From positions 1-43,778 of the forward strand of contig CASDZZ010000007.1 in assembly GCA_949285875.1 (NCBI GenBank): a stretch of DNA of 43,778 nucleotides, in the 5' to 3' direction. The translations under genes and the position numbers were made by a program. The notes under the pieces were generated by a model. It saw only the letters and a program-made list of their open reading frames with translations, did not search any database and was not told where the DNA came from. The DNA comes from an uncultured bacterium. GTDB lineage: Bacteria > Bacillota_I > Bacilli_A > RF39 > UBA660. This document shows positions 25,604 to 34,042 of this stretch, piece by piece (position 1 is the stretch's first letter; every line of letters begins with the position of its first letter).

Positions 25604-27727
25604 TTAATTTAAAGATACTTCCATTTCTTCAGTTACAATTGTACCAGGATTAATACTCTGACTTCCAACATAACCAGAACCATTTAGAACATATTTAATT
25701 CCTAATTTTGACAAAATAATACTAGCTTCTTTAAATGAATAACCAACTAAACTAGGCATTACTATATTAGTATCATTTGTAAATAAAAATACTTTATTTT
25801 TTGTATTTGTTTTTGTATCTTTTTTAGGATACTGATCTATTATTTTAGAACCATTACCAAAAACAACATAACTAGCTCCTTTTAAGTCAAGTTCTTCTTT
25901 TACAGTTTCTAATTGTTTATTTTGGTAATTACCAACTTGGTAAGTTAAGATTTCCTTATTTAATTCTGGAGCCTCTTCAAAAATACCCAAATATTTTGCT
26001 GTATCTTTTACTATTGTTTTTACCGTTTCTGGTAAAACTTTAGAATTCTTGCTACGCTGCATTGCAACATAAACTATAACTTCTGGATTATCCTTAGGGT
26101 ACATACCCGCAAAGGAAGTTATATAATCATATTTACCAGTATAGTATTTTCCTGTTTTTGGGTTTGCGATTTGTGCTGTTCCAGTTTTTCCTATTAAATC
26201 ATATCCATCCATACGATAAGAACTTCCAGTCGTCTCAGAAGAATCAGAATTAACTACTTTAAACATCAAATCTTTTATTTTATTAATAGTACTTTGAGAA
26301 GCTACTTTTTCGCCTTCTTTAATTTCTGCTTGATAGGTGACTTCTTTTGTTTCAGAATTAACTGTTTTTTCAACAATATAAGGATTTAAAAGTACCCCGT
26401 TATTAGAAATTGCCGTTAAAGCTTTAACCTGCTGAATAGGGGTTGTTGTAATACCCTGTCCAAAACCAGCATTAACTACTTCAACATCATATTTGAAATT
26501 AACTTTTCCAGCATACTCATTAGGTAAATCAATACCTGTTAAAGATCCAAAACCTAACTTCTTATAATAATCCATTAATTCTTTTTTAGATAAATAATCT
26601 CTTATTAAATTTGCAATACAAGTGTTTGAAGACAACGTATAACCTTTTTGGTAAGAAATTTCACCCCAACCTGTTTTATTCCAGTCACTTACAACATCTT
26701 CTCCTATGGTATAAGGCCCTGTTAAACAAGTTTTATTAACATAATCAAAGTCTGGATGACTTTCAAAAGCAGCCATAAAACTATATGTTTTCATAACTGA
26801 ACCTGGCTCATAAGTATATGAAACTAAAGGATTTAAATAATTTTCTATATTTCTTGTATTAGGATTAAATGAAGGTGACGTAGCACTTCCAAGTATTTTA
26901 CCTGTTTTTGCATCAGCTACAACAGCTATTATCCAATCTGAATTAGAATCTTCTTGAGCTCTATCTACAACAGTTTCTAAAGACATTTGAATATTAGAAT
27001 CTATTGTTAAATGAACATCATTACCATCAACTTTTTCTTTTCTTATTTCATTTGAATTAGGGAACTTATAACCATTTAAATCTTTCTGATATTTAACATA
27101 GCCATTTACACCCGTCATAACATCATTATAACCCTTTTCTATTCCCATTTCACCTTTCATATTACCATTTTCATCTGAAATAGTATAGCCAACTACATAA
27201 GATAAAAAATCATTATTAGGATAATACCTTTTATGCGTCGTTATAAAGTCTATACCTGGTAAATCTAGGTTTTCAATAGCTTCCTTTTGAAGTTCTGTAA
27301 GACCTTTTCCTGCAGAACCAAATTCTACTTGATAAGCATCTTTATTAAGTCTTTCTATTATTTTTTCTTTGCTCAAATTAAGAACCGTTGATAATTTTTC
27401 GGCGGTAAGTTCTTTATCAACCACGTGCTGAGGTGATGAAAAACCTTCACTTCTAGATTCATCTAAATAGGCTATTATGGTATAAGAATTAATTGTTTGT
27501 GCCAAAACTTCTCCATTGGCATCGTATATGTTTCCTCTAAGTGCATATAATGTTTCTTCCTTAGTATTTCTTTTGTTAGAAAATTCTTTTAGGTCTATAC
27601 CGTCAACTTTACCTGATAAACAAAGATACCCTAATCTTAATATCAAAATAAAAAGAAAAAGAAAAAATATTAAAGTAAAAACTTTTGATACGTTATTCTT
27701 GTTTTTATTTAATATTTCTCTTTTCAT
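25604..27727 (-). CDS. ftsI: Class B penicillin-binding protein with PASTA domain (division transpeptidase)
   Basis: The 707-residue membrane-anchored transpeptidase crosslinks septal peptidoglycan. A helix at about 15-36 is followed by the RGNIYDANG dimerisation motif. The active-site triplet is complete: SVMK (310-313), SSN (366-368) and KTG (514-516). The C-terminus (about 595-707) carries one degenerate and one clear PASTA repeat, ending VGYSFKEASIILSKLG. Being 13 bp after ftsL in the mraZ cluster identifies it as the division PBP (FtsI/PBP2B/SpoVD type). It is the intact counterpart of the broken PBP gene at 8742-9839. Confidence 0.93.
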   Translation of the reverse strand: MKREILNKNKNNVSKVFTLIFFLFLFILILRLGYLCLSGKVDGIDLKEFSNKRNTKEETLYALRGNIYDANGEVLAQTINSYTIIAYLDESRSEGFSSPQHVVDKELTAEKLSTVLNLSKEKIIERLNKDAYQVEFGSAGKGLTELQKEAIENLDLPGIDFITTHKRYYPNNDFLSYVVGYTISDENGNMKGEMGIEKGYNDVMTGVNGYVKYQKDLNGYKFPNSNEIRKEKVDGNDVHLTIDSNIQMSLETVVDRAQEDSNSDWIIAVVADAKTGKILGSATSPSFNPNTRNIENYLNPLVSYTYEPGSVMKTYSFMAAFESHPDFDYVNKTCLTGPYTIGEDVVSDWNKTGWGEISYQKGYTLSSNTCIANLIRDYLSKKELMDYYKKLGFGSLTGIDLPNEYAGKVNFKYDVEVVNAGFGQGITTTPIQQVKALTAISNNGVLLNPYIVEKTVNSETKEVTYQAEIKEGEKVASQSTINKIKDLMFKVVNSDSSETTGSSYRMDGYDLIGKTGTAQIANPKTGKYYTGKYDYITSFAGMYPKDNPEVIVYVAMQRSKNSKVLPETVKTIVKDTAKYLGIFEEAPELNKEILTYQVGNYQNKQLETVKEELDLKGASYVVFGNGSKIIDQYPKKDTKTNTKNKVFLFTNDTNIVMPSLVGYSFKEASIILSKLGIKYVLNGSGYVGSQSINPGTIVTEEMEVSLN

Positions 27728-27740
27728 AAATCAATCACCC

Positions 27741-28028
27741 TTATTTTTGAATTACAATAATATTATTATTATTATACTCCAAACCTTCTTCCGCTGCAAC
27801 AAGTTGCATATTTTCTAGCGAAACAAGTTCGTTTACTTTCATAACTAAACTTTCGTTTATTTTTTCTTCTTTAGAAACATTTTTCTTTAATTTTTCAACT
27901 TCTATATTAATAGATGTAAGTTGTGCCTTAAAAAAGAACAAAGATATAAATACACAAAAAACAGTTGTAACAGTCAAAGTAATCATAGTTTTCTCAAACT
28001 TACTCTTTCTTTTTCTTTGTCTTGCCAT
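27741..28028 (-). CDS. ftsL: FtsL-like cell-division protein
   Basis: A 95-residue bitopic protein: basic cytoplasmic MARQRKRKSKFEK, one membrane helix (about 14-34), then a heptad-like coiled coil (SINIEVEKLKKNVSKEEKIN) and a short tail. Sequence conservation in this family is low, so the assignment rests on topology and on its place between rsmH and the division PBP, where ftsL lies in nearly all Bacillota. It would join FtsB/DivIC and the PBP at the septum. Confidence 0.85.
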   Translation of the reverse strand: MARQRKRKSKFEKTMITLTVTTVFCVFISLFFFKAQLTSINIEVEKLKKNVSKEEKINESLVMKVNELVSLENMQLVAAEEGLEYNNNNIIVIQK

Positions 28029-28029
28029 T

Positions 28030-28956
28030 TTACATCTTCCTTTCTTTTATAGCGATTCTTAAGGTTGCACTCCTACTTCTTTTATTTTCTTCAACTTCTT
28101 TTTTACTTGGTTTAATTTTCTTTAAAAGTTTAAGTTCAGGCTTTAATTCATCTGGAATACTAGGTAAATTTTTTAAAGCATCACTTTCTTTTGCTCTTGA
28201 TACAAAAACATCTTTGCAAATTTTATCTTCTAAAGAATGGAAAGTTATAACAGCTATTCTTCCGTCAACTTTAAGCATATCAATAGCGTCATTTAACGCT
28301 TTAGGAAGAATACTTAATTCTTTATTTACCTCTATCCTTATAGCTTGAAATGTTCTTCTCGCTGGATGAGTAAGCCTTTTATATTTTGCTGGAACAGCTT
28401 CAGATATTATATCTGAAAGTTCAAGCGTTGTCTCAATTTTTCTTTTTTCCCTATTTTTTATTATAGCTTTTGCAATTAAAGAAGCATACTTTTCTTCACC
28501 ATATTTTTTAATAATTTGTAATAAGTCCTCATACGAATATTCATTAACAACTTCATACGCTGAAAGCTTAGATGTTCTATCCATTCTCATATCTAGCTTT
28601 GCATCTTCGTGAAAACTAAACCCCCTAGAAGCATCATCTAACTGAGGACTAGAAACTCCTAAGTCAAACATTATTCCATCAATTTCTTTTACGCCTCTTT
28701 TTAAAAGCTCTTCTTTTAAATTGACAAAATTAGTTGGAATTATTTCAAAATTGCTTCCTATTTTATTAAGTGCGTTTTCACTAAATTTTCTAGCTTCATC
28801 ATCTTGATCAAAAGCATATAATTTTCCCTTTTTTAATCTTTTTAAGATTGCACTTGAATGACCAGCATAGCCTAAAGTACAGTCAACATAAATTCCATCT
28901 TCCTTAATATTTAAAGAATTGATAGTTTCTTCTAGTAGCACGCTTATATGTTTCAT
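28030..28956 (-). CDS. rsmH: 16S rRNA (cytosine1402-N4)-methyltransferase RsmH
   Basis: Methylates N4 of C1402 in the ribosomal P site using SAM. The 308-residue protein shows MKHISVLLEETI, YVDCTLGYAGHS (SAM motif), LYAFDQDDEA, GIMFDLGVSSPQLDDASRGF and the ALRIEVNKEL-type segment IRIEVNKELSIL. All are diagnostic for MraW/RsmH. The start codon directly follows the mraZ stop. Identity is secure. Confidence 0.97.
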   Translation of the reverse strand: MKHISVLLEETINSLNIKEDGIYVDCTLGYAGHSSAILKRLKKGKLYAFDQDDEARKFSENALNKIGSNFEIIPTNFVNLKEELLKRGVKEIDGIMFDLGVSSPQLDDASRGFSFHEDAKLDMRMDRTSKLSAYEVVNEYSYEDLLQIIKKYGEEKYASLIAKAIIKNREKRKIETTLELSDIISEAVPAKYKRLTHPARRTFQAIRIEVNKELSILPKALNDAIDMLKVDGRIAVITFHSLEDKICKDVFVSRAKESDALKNLPSIPDELKPELKLLKKIKPSKKEVEENKRSRSATLRIAIKERKM

Positions 28957-29391
28957 TTAAACCTCCAAACTATCAAATAATGTTTCTGCAACATCAGAAA
29001 TGTTATCTTCGTTTTGTTTAAAGAAATCATTAAACTTATCCTCTGCCCATATTTCTATTCTGTCATTCACTCCGATTATTACGCATTCTTTAGTTAAACA
29101 AGCGTAATCAACTAGTGGTGATGGTAATTGTATTCTTCCTTGTTTGTCTGTTTGACACCAAGAAGCACCAGATAAAAAAAAACTTAAAAATGCTCTAGCA
29201 TCCTTTTTCGTAAACGGAAGTTTTTTTAGTTTACTTACAATGTTTTCCCAATCTTCTTTAGAATATATAAAAATACATCCTTCAAGACCGCGGGTAACAA
29301 CAAATGAATCTCCAAGTTCTTCTCTTAACTTTGAAGGTAAAACAATTCTTGCTTTATCATCTATATTATGATGATATTCCCCCATAAACAT
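28957..29391 (-). CDS. mraZ: MraZ transcriptional regulator of the division cluster
   Basis: The 144-residue protein starts MFMGEYHHNIDDKARIVLPS, with two SpoVT/AbrB-like repeats that each carry a DxKGR-type motif (DDKARIVLP and DKQGRIQLP). It forms ring oligomers that bind tandem repeats before its own gene and represses or tunes the division operon. Start ATG 29391 is chosen for the GGGGGA ribosome site. The upstream in-frame residues are encoded by the operator repeats themselves and are rejected. Confidence 0.95.
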   Translation of the reverse strand: MFMGEYHHNIDDKARIVLPSKLREELGDSFVVTRGLEGCIFIYSKEDWENIVSKLKKLPFTKKDARAFLSFFLSGASWCQTDKQGRIQLPSPLVDYACLTKECVIIGVNDRIEIWAEDKFNDFFKQNEDNISDVAETLFDSLEV

Positions 29392-29400
29392 ATTTATCCC

Positions 29401-29445
29401 CCACAATCTACCACTATATTCCACCAGACACCATAATGATACCAC
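29401..29445 (-). promoter_or_regulatory. MraZ operator: tandem 10-bp TGG repeats
   Basis: On the plus strand CCA triplets start at 29401, 29411, 29421 and 29431, with a fifth, shifted by one or two bases, at 29442. On the mRNA strand this is GTGGN5-6 repeated with exact 10-bp spacing (GTGGAATATA, GTGGTAGATT, GTGGGGGATA). MraZ is known to bind such TGG(G)N repeats. The array covers the predicted transcription start and runs into the ribosome site, fitting autoregulation. Confidence 0.8.
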
Positions 29446-29465
29446 ATCATAGAAGAAAAGTCTAC
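29437..29465 (-). promoter_or_regulatory. Possible mraZ promoter
   Basis: Minus-strand TAGACT, 17 bases, then TATCAT, overlapping the last operator repeat. A TTGACC further upstream has no well-placed -10 element. The exact start is uncertain. Confidence 0.4.
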
Positions 29466-29498
29466 ATTTGGAAGGTCAAAAAATACTACATAAATATC

Positions 29499-29512
29499 AC
29501 TTTACGTAAAGT
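29499..29512. promoter_or_regulatory. Perfect 14-bp palindrome between divergent mraZ and yidD
   Basis: ACTTTACGTAAAGT is its own complement. It lies 66 bases before the yidD start and about 40 bases behind the mraZ promoter region, in a place where a dimeric regulator could control the plus-strand pair. No known consensus was matched with confidence. Confidence 0.4.
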
Positions 29513-29577
29513 TAGGTTATTTTATTTTTATTAATTTTGTACTATTAAATTTTAAAAAAAAATGTTAAAATAGTAGC

Positions 29578-29811
29578 ATGATAAAAAAAATAATAATGAA
29601 AATGATTGATTTATACCAGATCATACCTGGTCCTTGGCATGGTTACTGCAAACACATACCTACTTGCTCCGAATACATGAAAAGAGCCATCTTAGAATAT
29701 GGCGTTATTAAAGGCGGACTATTAGGGTTTAAAAGAGTTTTAAAATGTAACCCATGGGGAACCTTTGGCTATGATCCAGTTCCAAAAAGGGAGGCAAAAA
29801 ATGAAAAATAA
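29578..29811 (+). CDS. yidD: Membrane protein insertion efficiency factor YidD
   Basis: A small (77 residues) peripheral membrane protein that helps YidC/Sec insert membrane proteins. Diagnostic residues are YQIIPGPWHGYCKHIPTCSEYM, with the conserved cysteines, and GFKRVLKCNPWGTFGYDPVP. There is no ribosome site before ATG 29578; a TAAAAT element ends only six bases upstream, so the mRNA may be leaderless. A restart at the seventh codon has no better site. It overlaps the following lipoprotein gene by 11 bp, so the two are coupled. Confidence 0.93.
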   Translation: MIKKIIMKMIDLYQIIPGPWHGYCKHIPTCSEYMKRAILEYGVIKGGLLGFKRVLKCNPWGTFGYDPVPKREAKNEK

Positions 29812-30673
29812 AATTTTAATTATTATAATTTCCGTAATAGCACTTTTAATGCTTAGTGGTTGCAATAAGAATGATAATACTAGTGCGATGACAGCATATA
29901 CGAGCACGTACCCCGTAGAATATATTTTAGAAAATTTATACGGTGAAAAAATAGCTATTTATAGTATTTATCCAGATGGCACTAACTATAAATATTACGA
30001 GCTTACAAATAAACAATTAAATGATTATAGTAAAGGTGATTTATTCATATACAATGGCGTTATTTCAAAAGAAAATGATTATGCGGTAGAACTTATAAAT
30101 AAAAATAAGAATTTAAAAATTATAGATTCTTCACTTGGTATGAATTATACTAATGATATTCCTGAAATATGGCTTGATCCATCAAATTTTCTAATGATGG
30201 CATCTAATATAAAAAAAGGTTTAAATGAATATATAAAAGAGAATATCGAAAAAGAAAACATAGAAAAAAACTATGATAAATTAAAATTAAGTTTATCTGA
30301 GGTAGATGCTGAATTAAAAGGAATAGCTAATAACGCTAGTAACAAAACAATCATAGTTAGTAATGATACATTTAAATATTTAGAAAAATATGGTTTCACC
30401 GTAATTTCCCTTCAAGAAAATGAAAATATAAGCGATAAAACTCTTTCAGACGTAAAAAAAATGTTAGAAAGTAAAACAATAAGCTACATTTTTACTTGCG
30501 ATGACGAAGAACCAAATAAAGTTATAAAAGAATTAAAAGATACATACGGAATTTCTATTGTAAGTTTAAATACGCTTTCAACCTTAACTGCAGACCAAAG
30601 AAAAGATAAAAAAGATTACATAAGTATTATGTTGGATAATATTAATTCAATAAAATTAGAGGTTAATAATTAA
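29801..30673 (+). CDS. ZnuA/TroA-like substrate-binding lipoprotein without the usual His ligands
   Basis: The 290-residue protein has a lipoprotein signal (MKNKILIIIISVIALLML, then SGC at about 19-21) and the layout of a cluster A-I metal-binding protein: TSTYPVEYILENLYG, IYPDGTNYKYYELT, IWLDPSNFLMMASNI, a long helix, IIVSNDTFKYLEKYGFTVISL. In ZnuA each of these blocks carries a metal-binding His (PHxYEP, HVWLDP, SHDAF). Here all three are replaced. Start ATG 29801 has a GGGAGG site. No ABC permease or ATPase for metal is nearby. It may bind another ligand or act as a structural partner for membrane-protein assembly. Confidence 0.8.
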   Translation: MKNKILIIIISVIALLMLSGCNKNDNTSAMTAYTSTYPVEYILENLYGEKIAIYSIYPDGTNYKYYELTNKQLNDYSKGDLFIYNGVISKENDYAVELINKNKNLKIIDSSLGMNYTNDIPEIWLDPSNFLMMASNIKKGLNEYIKENIEKENIEKNYDKLKLSLSEVDAELKGIANNASNKTIIVSNDTFKYLEKYGFTVISLQENENISDKTLSDVKKMLESKTISYIFTCDDEEPNKVIKELKDTYGISIVSLNTLSTLTADQRKDKKDYISIMLDNINSIKLEVNN

Positions 30674-30685
30674 CCTCTTTTTTTA
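30658..30685 (+). terminator. Rho-independent terminator after the lipoprotein gene
   Basis: AGAGGTTAA (30658-30666), loop TAA, TTAACCTCT (30670-30678), then seven T residues. Confidence 0.9.
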
Positions 30686-30713
30686 TTAAAAAACACTAGT
30701 TTTGACTAGCGTT
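30686..30713 (-). terminator. Rho-independent terminator after trmL
   Basis: Minus transcript AACGCTAGT pairs with ACTAGTGTT (plus 30705-30713 and 30692-30700), loop of 4, followed by U residues. It faces the plus-strand terminator just before it. Confidence 0.85.
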
Positions 30714-31223
30714 TTCTCCTTCTTCAATATAATTTTCACCCTTAAAAGGTTCGGTTCTAAGTAAATCATTATAATCTTGTTGTCTTAGAACTTCATATAA
30801 AACTATCGCCGCACAGTTAGATAAATTAAGTGCTCTAACCTTATTTGTCATCGGAATTCTAAGACAATGATCTAAATCTTGTTTTAATATGTCTAAAGGA
30901 ATACCTGTACTTTCTCTTCCAAAAACCAAATATATATTCTCTTTTTTATTACTGTAATCAAAAGAAGAATGCGGCTTTTTACCATATCTAGTTAAATAAT
31001 AATAAGTACCTTTATTTTTGTTTTTAAAGTCTTCCCAGTCTTCATATAGTTCATAATCACAATCTTTTATATAATTAGCACCACTTCTTTTAATATAACT
31101 TTCATCTAATGAAAAGCCTATCGGTTTAATCAAGTGAAGTTTAGTTCCGGTAGCAGCACAAGTACGCATTATATTACCGGTATTTCCCGGTATTTCTGGC
31201 TGATAAAGTACAATATTAATCAC
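30696..31223 (-). CDS. trmL: tRNA (cytidine/uridine-34 2'-O)-methyltransferase TrmL
   Basis: A SPOUT-fold enzyme that 2'-O-methylates the wobble base of tRNA-Leu. The 175-residue protein shows INIVLYQPEIPGNTGNIMR, YLVFGRESTGIP and the knot-forming C-terminal MTNKVRALNLSNCAAIVLYE. Start GTG 31223 is chosen: AGAGGT at 31231-31236 is well spaced for it but not for a GTG 9 bases upstream. It overlaps the thioredoxin-like gene end by 8 bp, so they are coupled. Confidence 0.94.
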   Translation of the reverse strand: MINIVLYQPEIPGNTGNIMRTCAATGTKLHLIKPIGFSLDESYIKRSGANYIKDCDYELYEDWEDFKNKNKGTYYYLTRYGKKPHSSFDYSNKKENIYLVFGRESTGIPLDILKQDLDHCLRIPMTNKVRALNLSNCAAIVLYEVLRQQDYNDLLRTEPFKGENYIEEGENASQN

Positions 31224-31674
31224 TAATAACACCTCTTTGCTTAAAAATTTTAACTATATCTTCCGAAGTATTTAAAGTATTACAATCAATAATGTCTATA
31301 ATTTCACCATTTTTATAAAAGACAAATTCTGGTGCATGTTGGTAAATAGGATCAGGTAAATTAAGATTATTGATATTAATATATATAATTTCATTTTCTA
31401 AATTATATTTTTTTATTACTGATACAAATTTTTTATCAAAATCATTAGATTCACTATCACTACTATTTAGAACATAAACTACTATATTAGGCTGCTCTAT
31501 AATATGATTATTAATATCTTCATACTTAGCTTCAGCTAAATAATCGTTTATTAAGCTGATTGAATTATCATTTACCTTCTTATTTTCATTTAATTTAAGT
31601 GCAATAAATAAAGCTGAAAAGGTAACCACACATATTGCGATTAATAATATTATTTTTTTGGTTTTTTCGGTCAT
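31216..31674 (-). CDS. Membrane-anchored thioredoxin-fold protein lacking CxxC
   Basis: The 152-residue protein has a short cytoplasmic start, one membrane helix (about 8-27), and an outside domain with thioredoxin-like order: NIVVYVLNSSDSESNDFDKKF, EIIYININN, then APEFVFYKNGEIID with the cis-Pro-like HAPEF. The active-site CxxC position is SSDS, so it cannot do disulfide exchange. It may act as a structural or chaperone partner. It is the first gene of the pair with trmL. Confidence 0.6.
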   Translation of the reverse strand: MTEKTKKIILLIAICVVTFSALFIALKLNENKKVNDNSISLINDYLAEAKYEDINNHIIEQPNIVVYVLNSSDSESNDFDKKFVSVIKKYNLENEIIYININNLNLPDPIYQHAPEFVFYKNGEIIDIIDCNTLNTSEDIVKIFKQRGVISD

Positions 31675-31849
31675 ATAAACCTCCTATACAATTTATATTT
31701 TATCATAATTAATAAAATGAATAAAGTAAAAAATTACTTTATTTTTCTTGTTGATTACAGTAAGCTTGATATTACTAGAAGTTTTAATAAAAACAGTATT
31801 TTAAATATAATGTGATTTATTTATATTTAACTAAATATAATTTTTTCTA

Positions 31850-31887
31850 CTAAAAAAGAAATCATTTTTGCGTGATTTCTTTTTAGT
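31850..31887. terminator. Bidirectional terminator after the HerA-like gene
   Basis: AAAAAGAAATCA and TGATTTCTTTTT flank an 8-base loop. Both strands end in T tracts. It closes the HerA-like gene and overlaps its stop. The 170 bases to its left hold nothing I can name. Confidence 0.8.
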
Positions 31888-33913
31888 ACCATAGCCTAGA
31901 CACATCGACATTTTGAGATAATGGTTGAGGATTTGGCATTTCCAATTTTATTATAGTTGGCATCTTAAATGCCATACCAAATGACACACAAGTTCCAGGT
32001 TGCAAATCTTTCATTTTTTCAACAATTTCATCAGTAATATGAGGAACCATTTGTCTTATAAAGGTTACATCATGAGGATGCTGCATTCTAAAGATTAAAA
32101 AGTTAGAACACTGAGATAAAACAGTTGCAGAAAGTTCAGAAGGTCTTTGGGTTATAAGTCCTAAAATAACACCATATTTTCTTCCTTCTTTAGCAATACG
32201 TTCAAAAATATTATATCCTAAAATTTCAACATCCGAATCTTTTTGTACATACCTATGTGCTTCTTCCAAAATTATATGTACTGGAAAAGAACCCCTATTT
32301 CTTAATTTTGTTGTAAAATCAAACAATAGTTTTGAATATATTTTACAAATTGTTTTAGCTAGCCTATCATCCAAATAACTTATATTTATATTTATAATTT
32401 GTGCTCTTCCACCATTAGGAGCAGTAATAAGTTGTCTTATAAAATTAACTTTATCTATATATCTATCTACCCTAAAGTATTCCGCATACTCTCCTTTAAT
32501 TAATGAATCCAACCTAACTTTAAGCACGTTAGCCTTATCATATACTTTGTTACTTTTTAAAATACCTTCAGAAATTAAAGCAAAATCAAAAGCTTCTCTT
32601 AAATTTTCTAAAGTAAAAGGTAAAGTCCCATCTGGCAATTCTAATTTTAAATCTTGATTAATGAATTTTTTTATAAATTCTGAAACAAGCTGAATTTCAC
32701 CAATTTTTCCTTCTTTATCTATTATTAAACATTGCCTTAAGCTTCTTACATAACCAGGCTGTGCTATTGGTGTTTCCAAATTTAAATCTGGTGTATTAAA
32801 CGAAGTTAAAATAGCAAATATTTGGTCATGAATTTGAGATGCTGCACCACCACTATATAAAACCTCTAATATAGCTCTTGCAATAATATCATTTTTGTAC
32901 ATTCTTGTATCTTCTTCTGGTCCAGAAAATACCGTAACTAATCTAAGTGCTTTTTCTATAATTGGAAGCTGTGAAGGATCATCAGCATCTAAAAGTAATG
33001 CAAAATCATCAATATCCATAAGCCATAAAGGTAATCTAATTAAACTATTAGGATCTGCTTTTACGTTAGTGGTATAACGTTTAAAGAAAACTTGGCTATT
33101 TTGTATTGATAAAGCATTTTCATATTCACCATAAGCATCAAAAATAAATACACAAGCATTTCTTGGAACCTGTGGTTGGTTAAAGAAAACGTTCTGGAAT
33201 AATCTCGCAACCCCGCAAGATTTACCACTACCTGTATTACCAAAGATAGCAAAATGATTACTGAAAAATGTATTAGTTGAAATATAAGCTGGAGTATTAT
33301 TATACAAAGGCATTTGTCCAACTAATACCTTCTTTAACGTATTATTATTATCATCAGCAACAATTAACCTTATTTCTTCATCAGTAGCTACAAAGCAAAC
33401 ATTACCAATTGCTGGTTTTGCAAGTACTCCAGGAACAAACCTTGAATTTTGAAGTTCACCTATTAATTTTATACTTGCAGTATCACTAGTAATTGATGTA
33501 ACAAGCCCAACCATACGTTGTCCTTGAGAGCTTTCAAAAATAACATGATGGTCAATTAAGTTAAGCTCATAAGCCAAGCTTGAAGTAATGATAATTGTTA
33601 CAACTTCTCCTAAAACATCTTTTACCCTTCCAATTTCATTAGGTAAAAGTTCTATTTGAGGTTCTGGTTCTTGAACCACTTGTTGTTCTGACTGCATTTC
33701 CATGGCAGGAGACTGATTAACTGAATTTTGAGAATAATCCATGTTACCCATGTTATTTTGCGGTTGCATATTATCAAAATTTTGTCCTGTCATATTCTGA
33801 TTATTATACATGTTACCATCCGGAACTTCTAAATTTTGAGTCATATTACCTTGCGACTGATTCACCAAATCAATATTTTCAATGGAATCTAAATTTTCTA
33901 TGTTTTCATCCAT
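31883..33913 (-). CDS. HerA-like (DUF87) hexameric ATPase with Asn/Gln/Met-rich N-terminus
   Basis: The 676-residue protein (from ATG 33913, AGGGGTG site) begins with about 85 residues of Asn-, Gln- and Met-rich low-complexity sequence. A HAS-barrel-like domain (about 90-215) follows, then the FtsK/HerA ATPase: Walker A IFGNTGSGKS (226-235), Walker B IILEEAHRYV and the sensor block GVILGLITQRPSELS. HerA proteins are ring translocases used in DNA end processing; some bacterial ones join Sir2 or nuclease partners in phage defence. No such partner or NurA is adjacent, so a stand-alone DNA role is likely. The low-complexity segment suggests a flexible tether. Confidence 0.85.
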   Translation of the reverse strand: MDENIENLDSIENIDLVNQSQGNMTQNLEVPDGNMYNNQNMTGQNFDNMQPQNNMGNMDYSQNSVNQSPAMEMQSEQQVVQEPEPQIELLPNEIGRVKDVLGEVVTIIITSSLAYELNLIDHHVIFESSQGQRMVGLVTSITSDTASIKLIGELQNSRFVPGVLAKPAIGNVCFVATDEEIRLIVADDNNNTLKKVLVGQMPLYNNTPAYISTNTFFSNHFAIFGNTGSGKSCGVARLFQNVFFNQPQVPRNACVFIFDAYGEYENALSIQNSQVFFKRYTTNVKADPNSLIRLPLWLMDIDDFALLLDADDPSQLPIIEKALRLVTVFSGPEEDTRMYKNDIIARAILEVLYSGGAASQIHDQIFAILTSFNTPDLNLETPIAQPGYVRSLRQCLIIDKEGKIGEIQLVSEFIKKFINQDLKLELPDGTLPFTLENLREAFDFALISEGILKSNKVYDKANVLKVRLDSLIKGEYAEYFRVDRYIDKVNFIRQLITAPNGGRAQIININISYLDDRLAKTICKIYSKLLFDFTTKLRNRGSFPVHIILEEAHRYVQKDSDVEILGYNIFERIAKEGRKYGVILGLITQRPSELSATVLSQCSNFLIFRMQHPHDVTFIRQMVPHITDEIVEKMKDLQPGTCVSFGMAFKMPTIIKLEMPNPQPLSQNVDVSRLWY

Positions 33914-33992
33914 GTTTCTCACCCCTATTTTTCTACTTTATAGACTTATTATATCATTACTTTTAAAAAAAATAAATAATTATTTTAAAACG

Positions 33993-34033
33993 TTGACATT
34001 TAAAGTCCCTAAAGGTAATATAATACCTAAAGG
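33993..34033 (+). promoter_or_regulatory. Promoter with embedded dyad and direct repeat before the ABC pair
   Basis: TTGACA (33993-33998) and TAATAT (34016-34021) are 17 bases apart; TATAAT at 34019-34024 is an alternative. Over the -10 lies GGTA (34014-34017) ... TACC (34024-34027), and CCTAAAGG occurs twice (34008-34015 and 34026-34033). This is a typical place for a repressor that senses the transporter's substrate. The leader is only about 15 bases long. Confidence 0.65.
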
Positions 34034-34042
34034 AGGCACTTT

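Noticed and set aside
29392-29445. 18-residue N-terminal extension of MraZ
   Set aside because: Encoded by the operator repeats; family proteins start at MFMGEY and a ribosome site precedes that codon.
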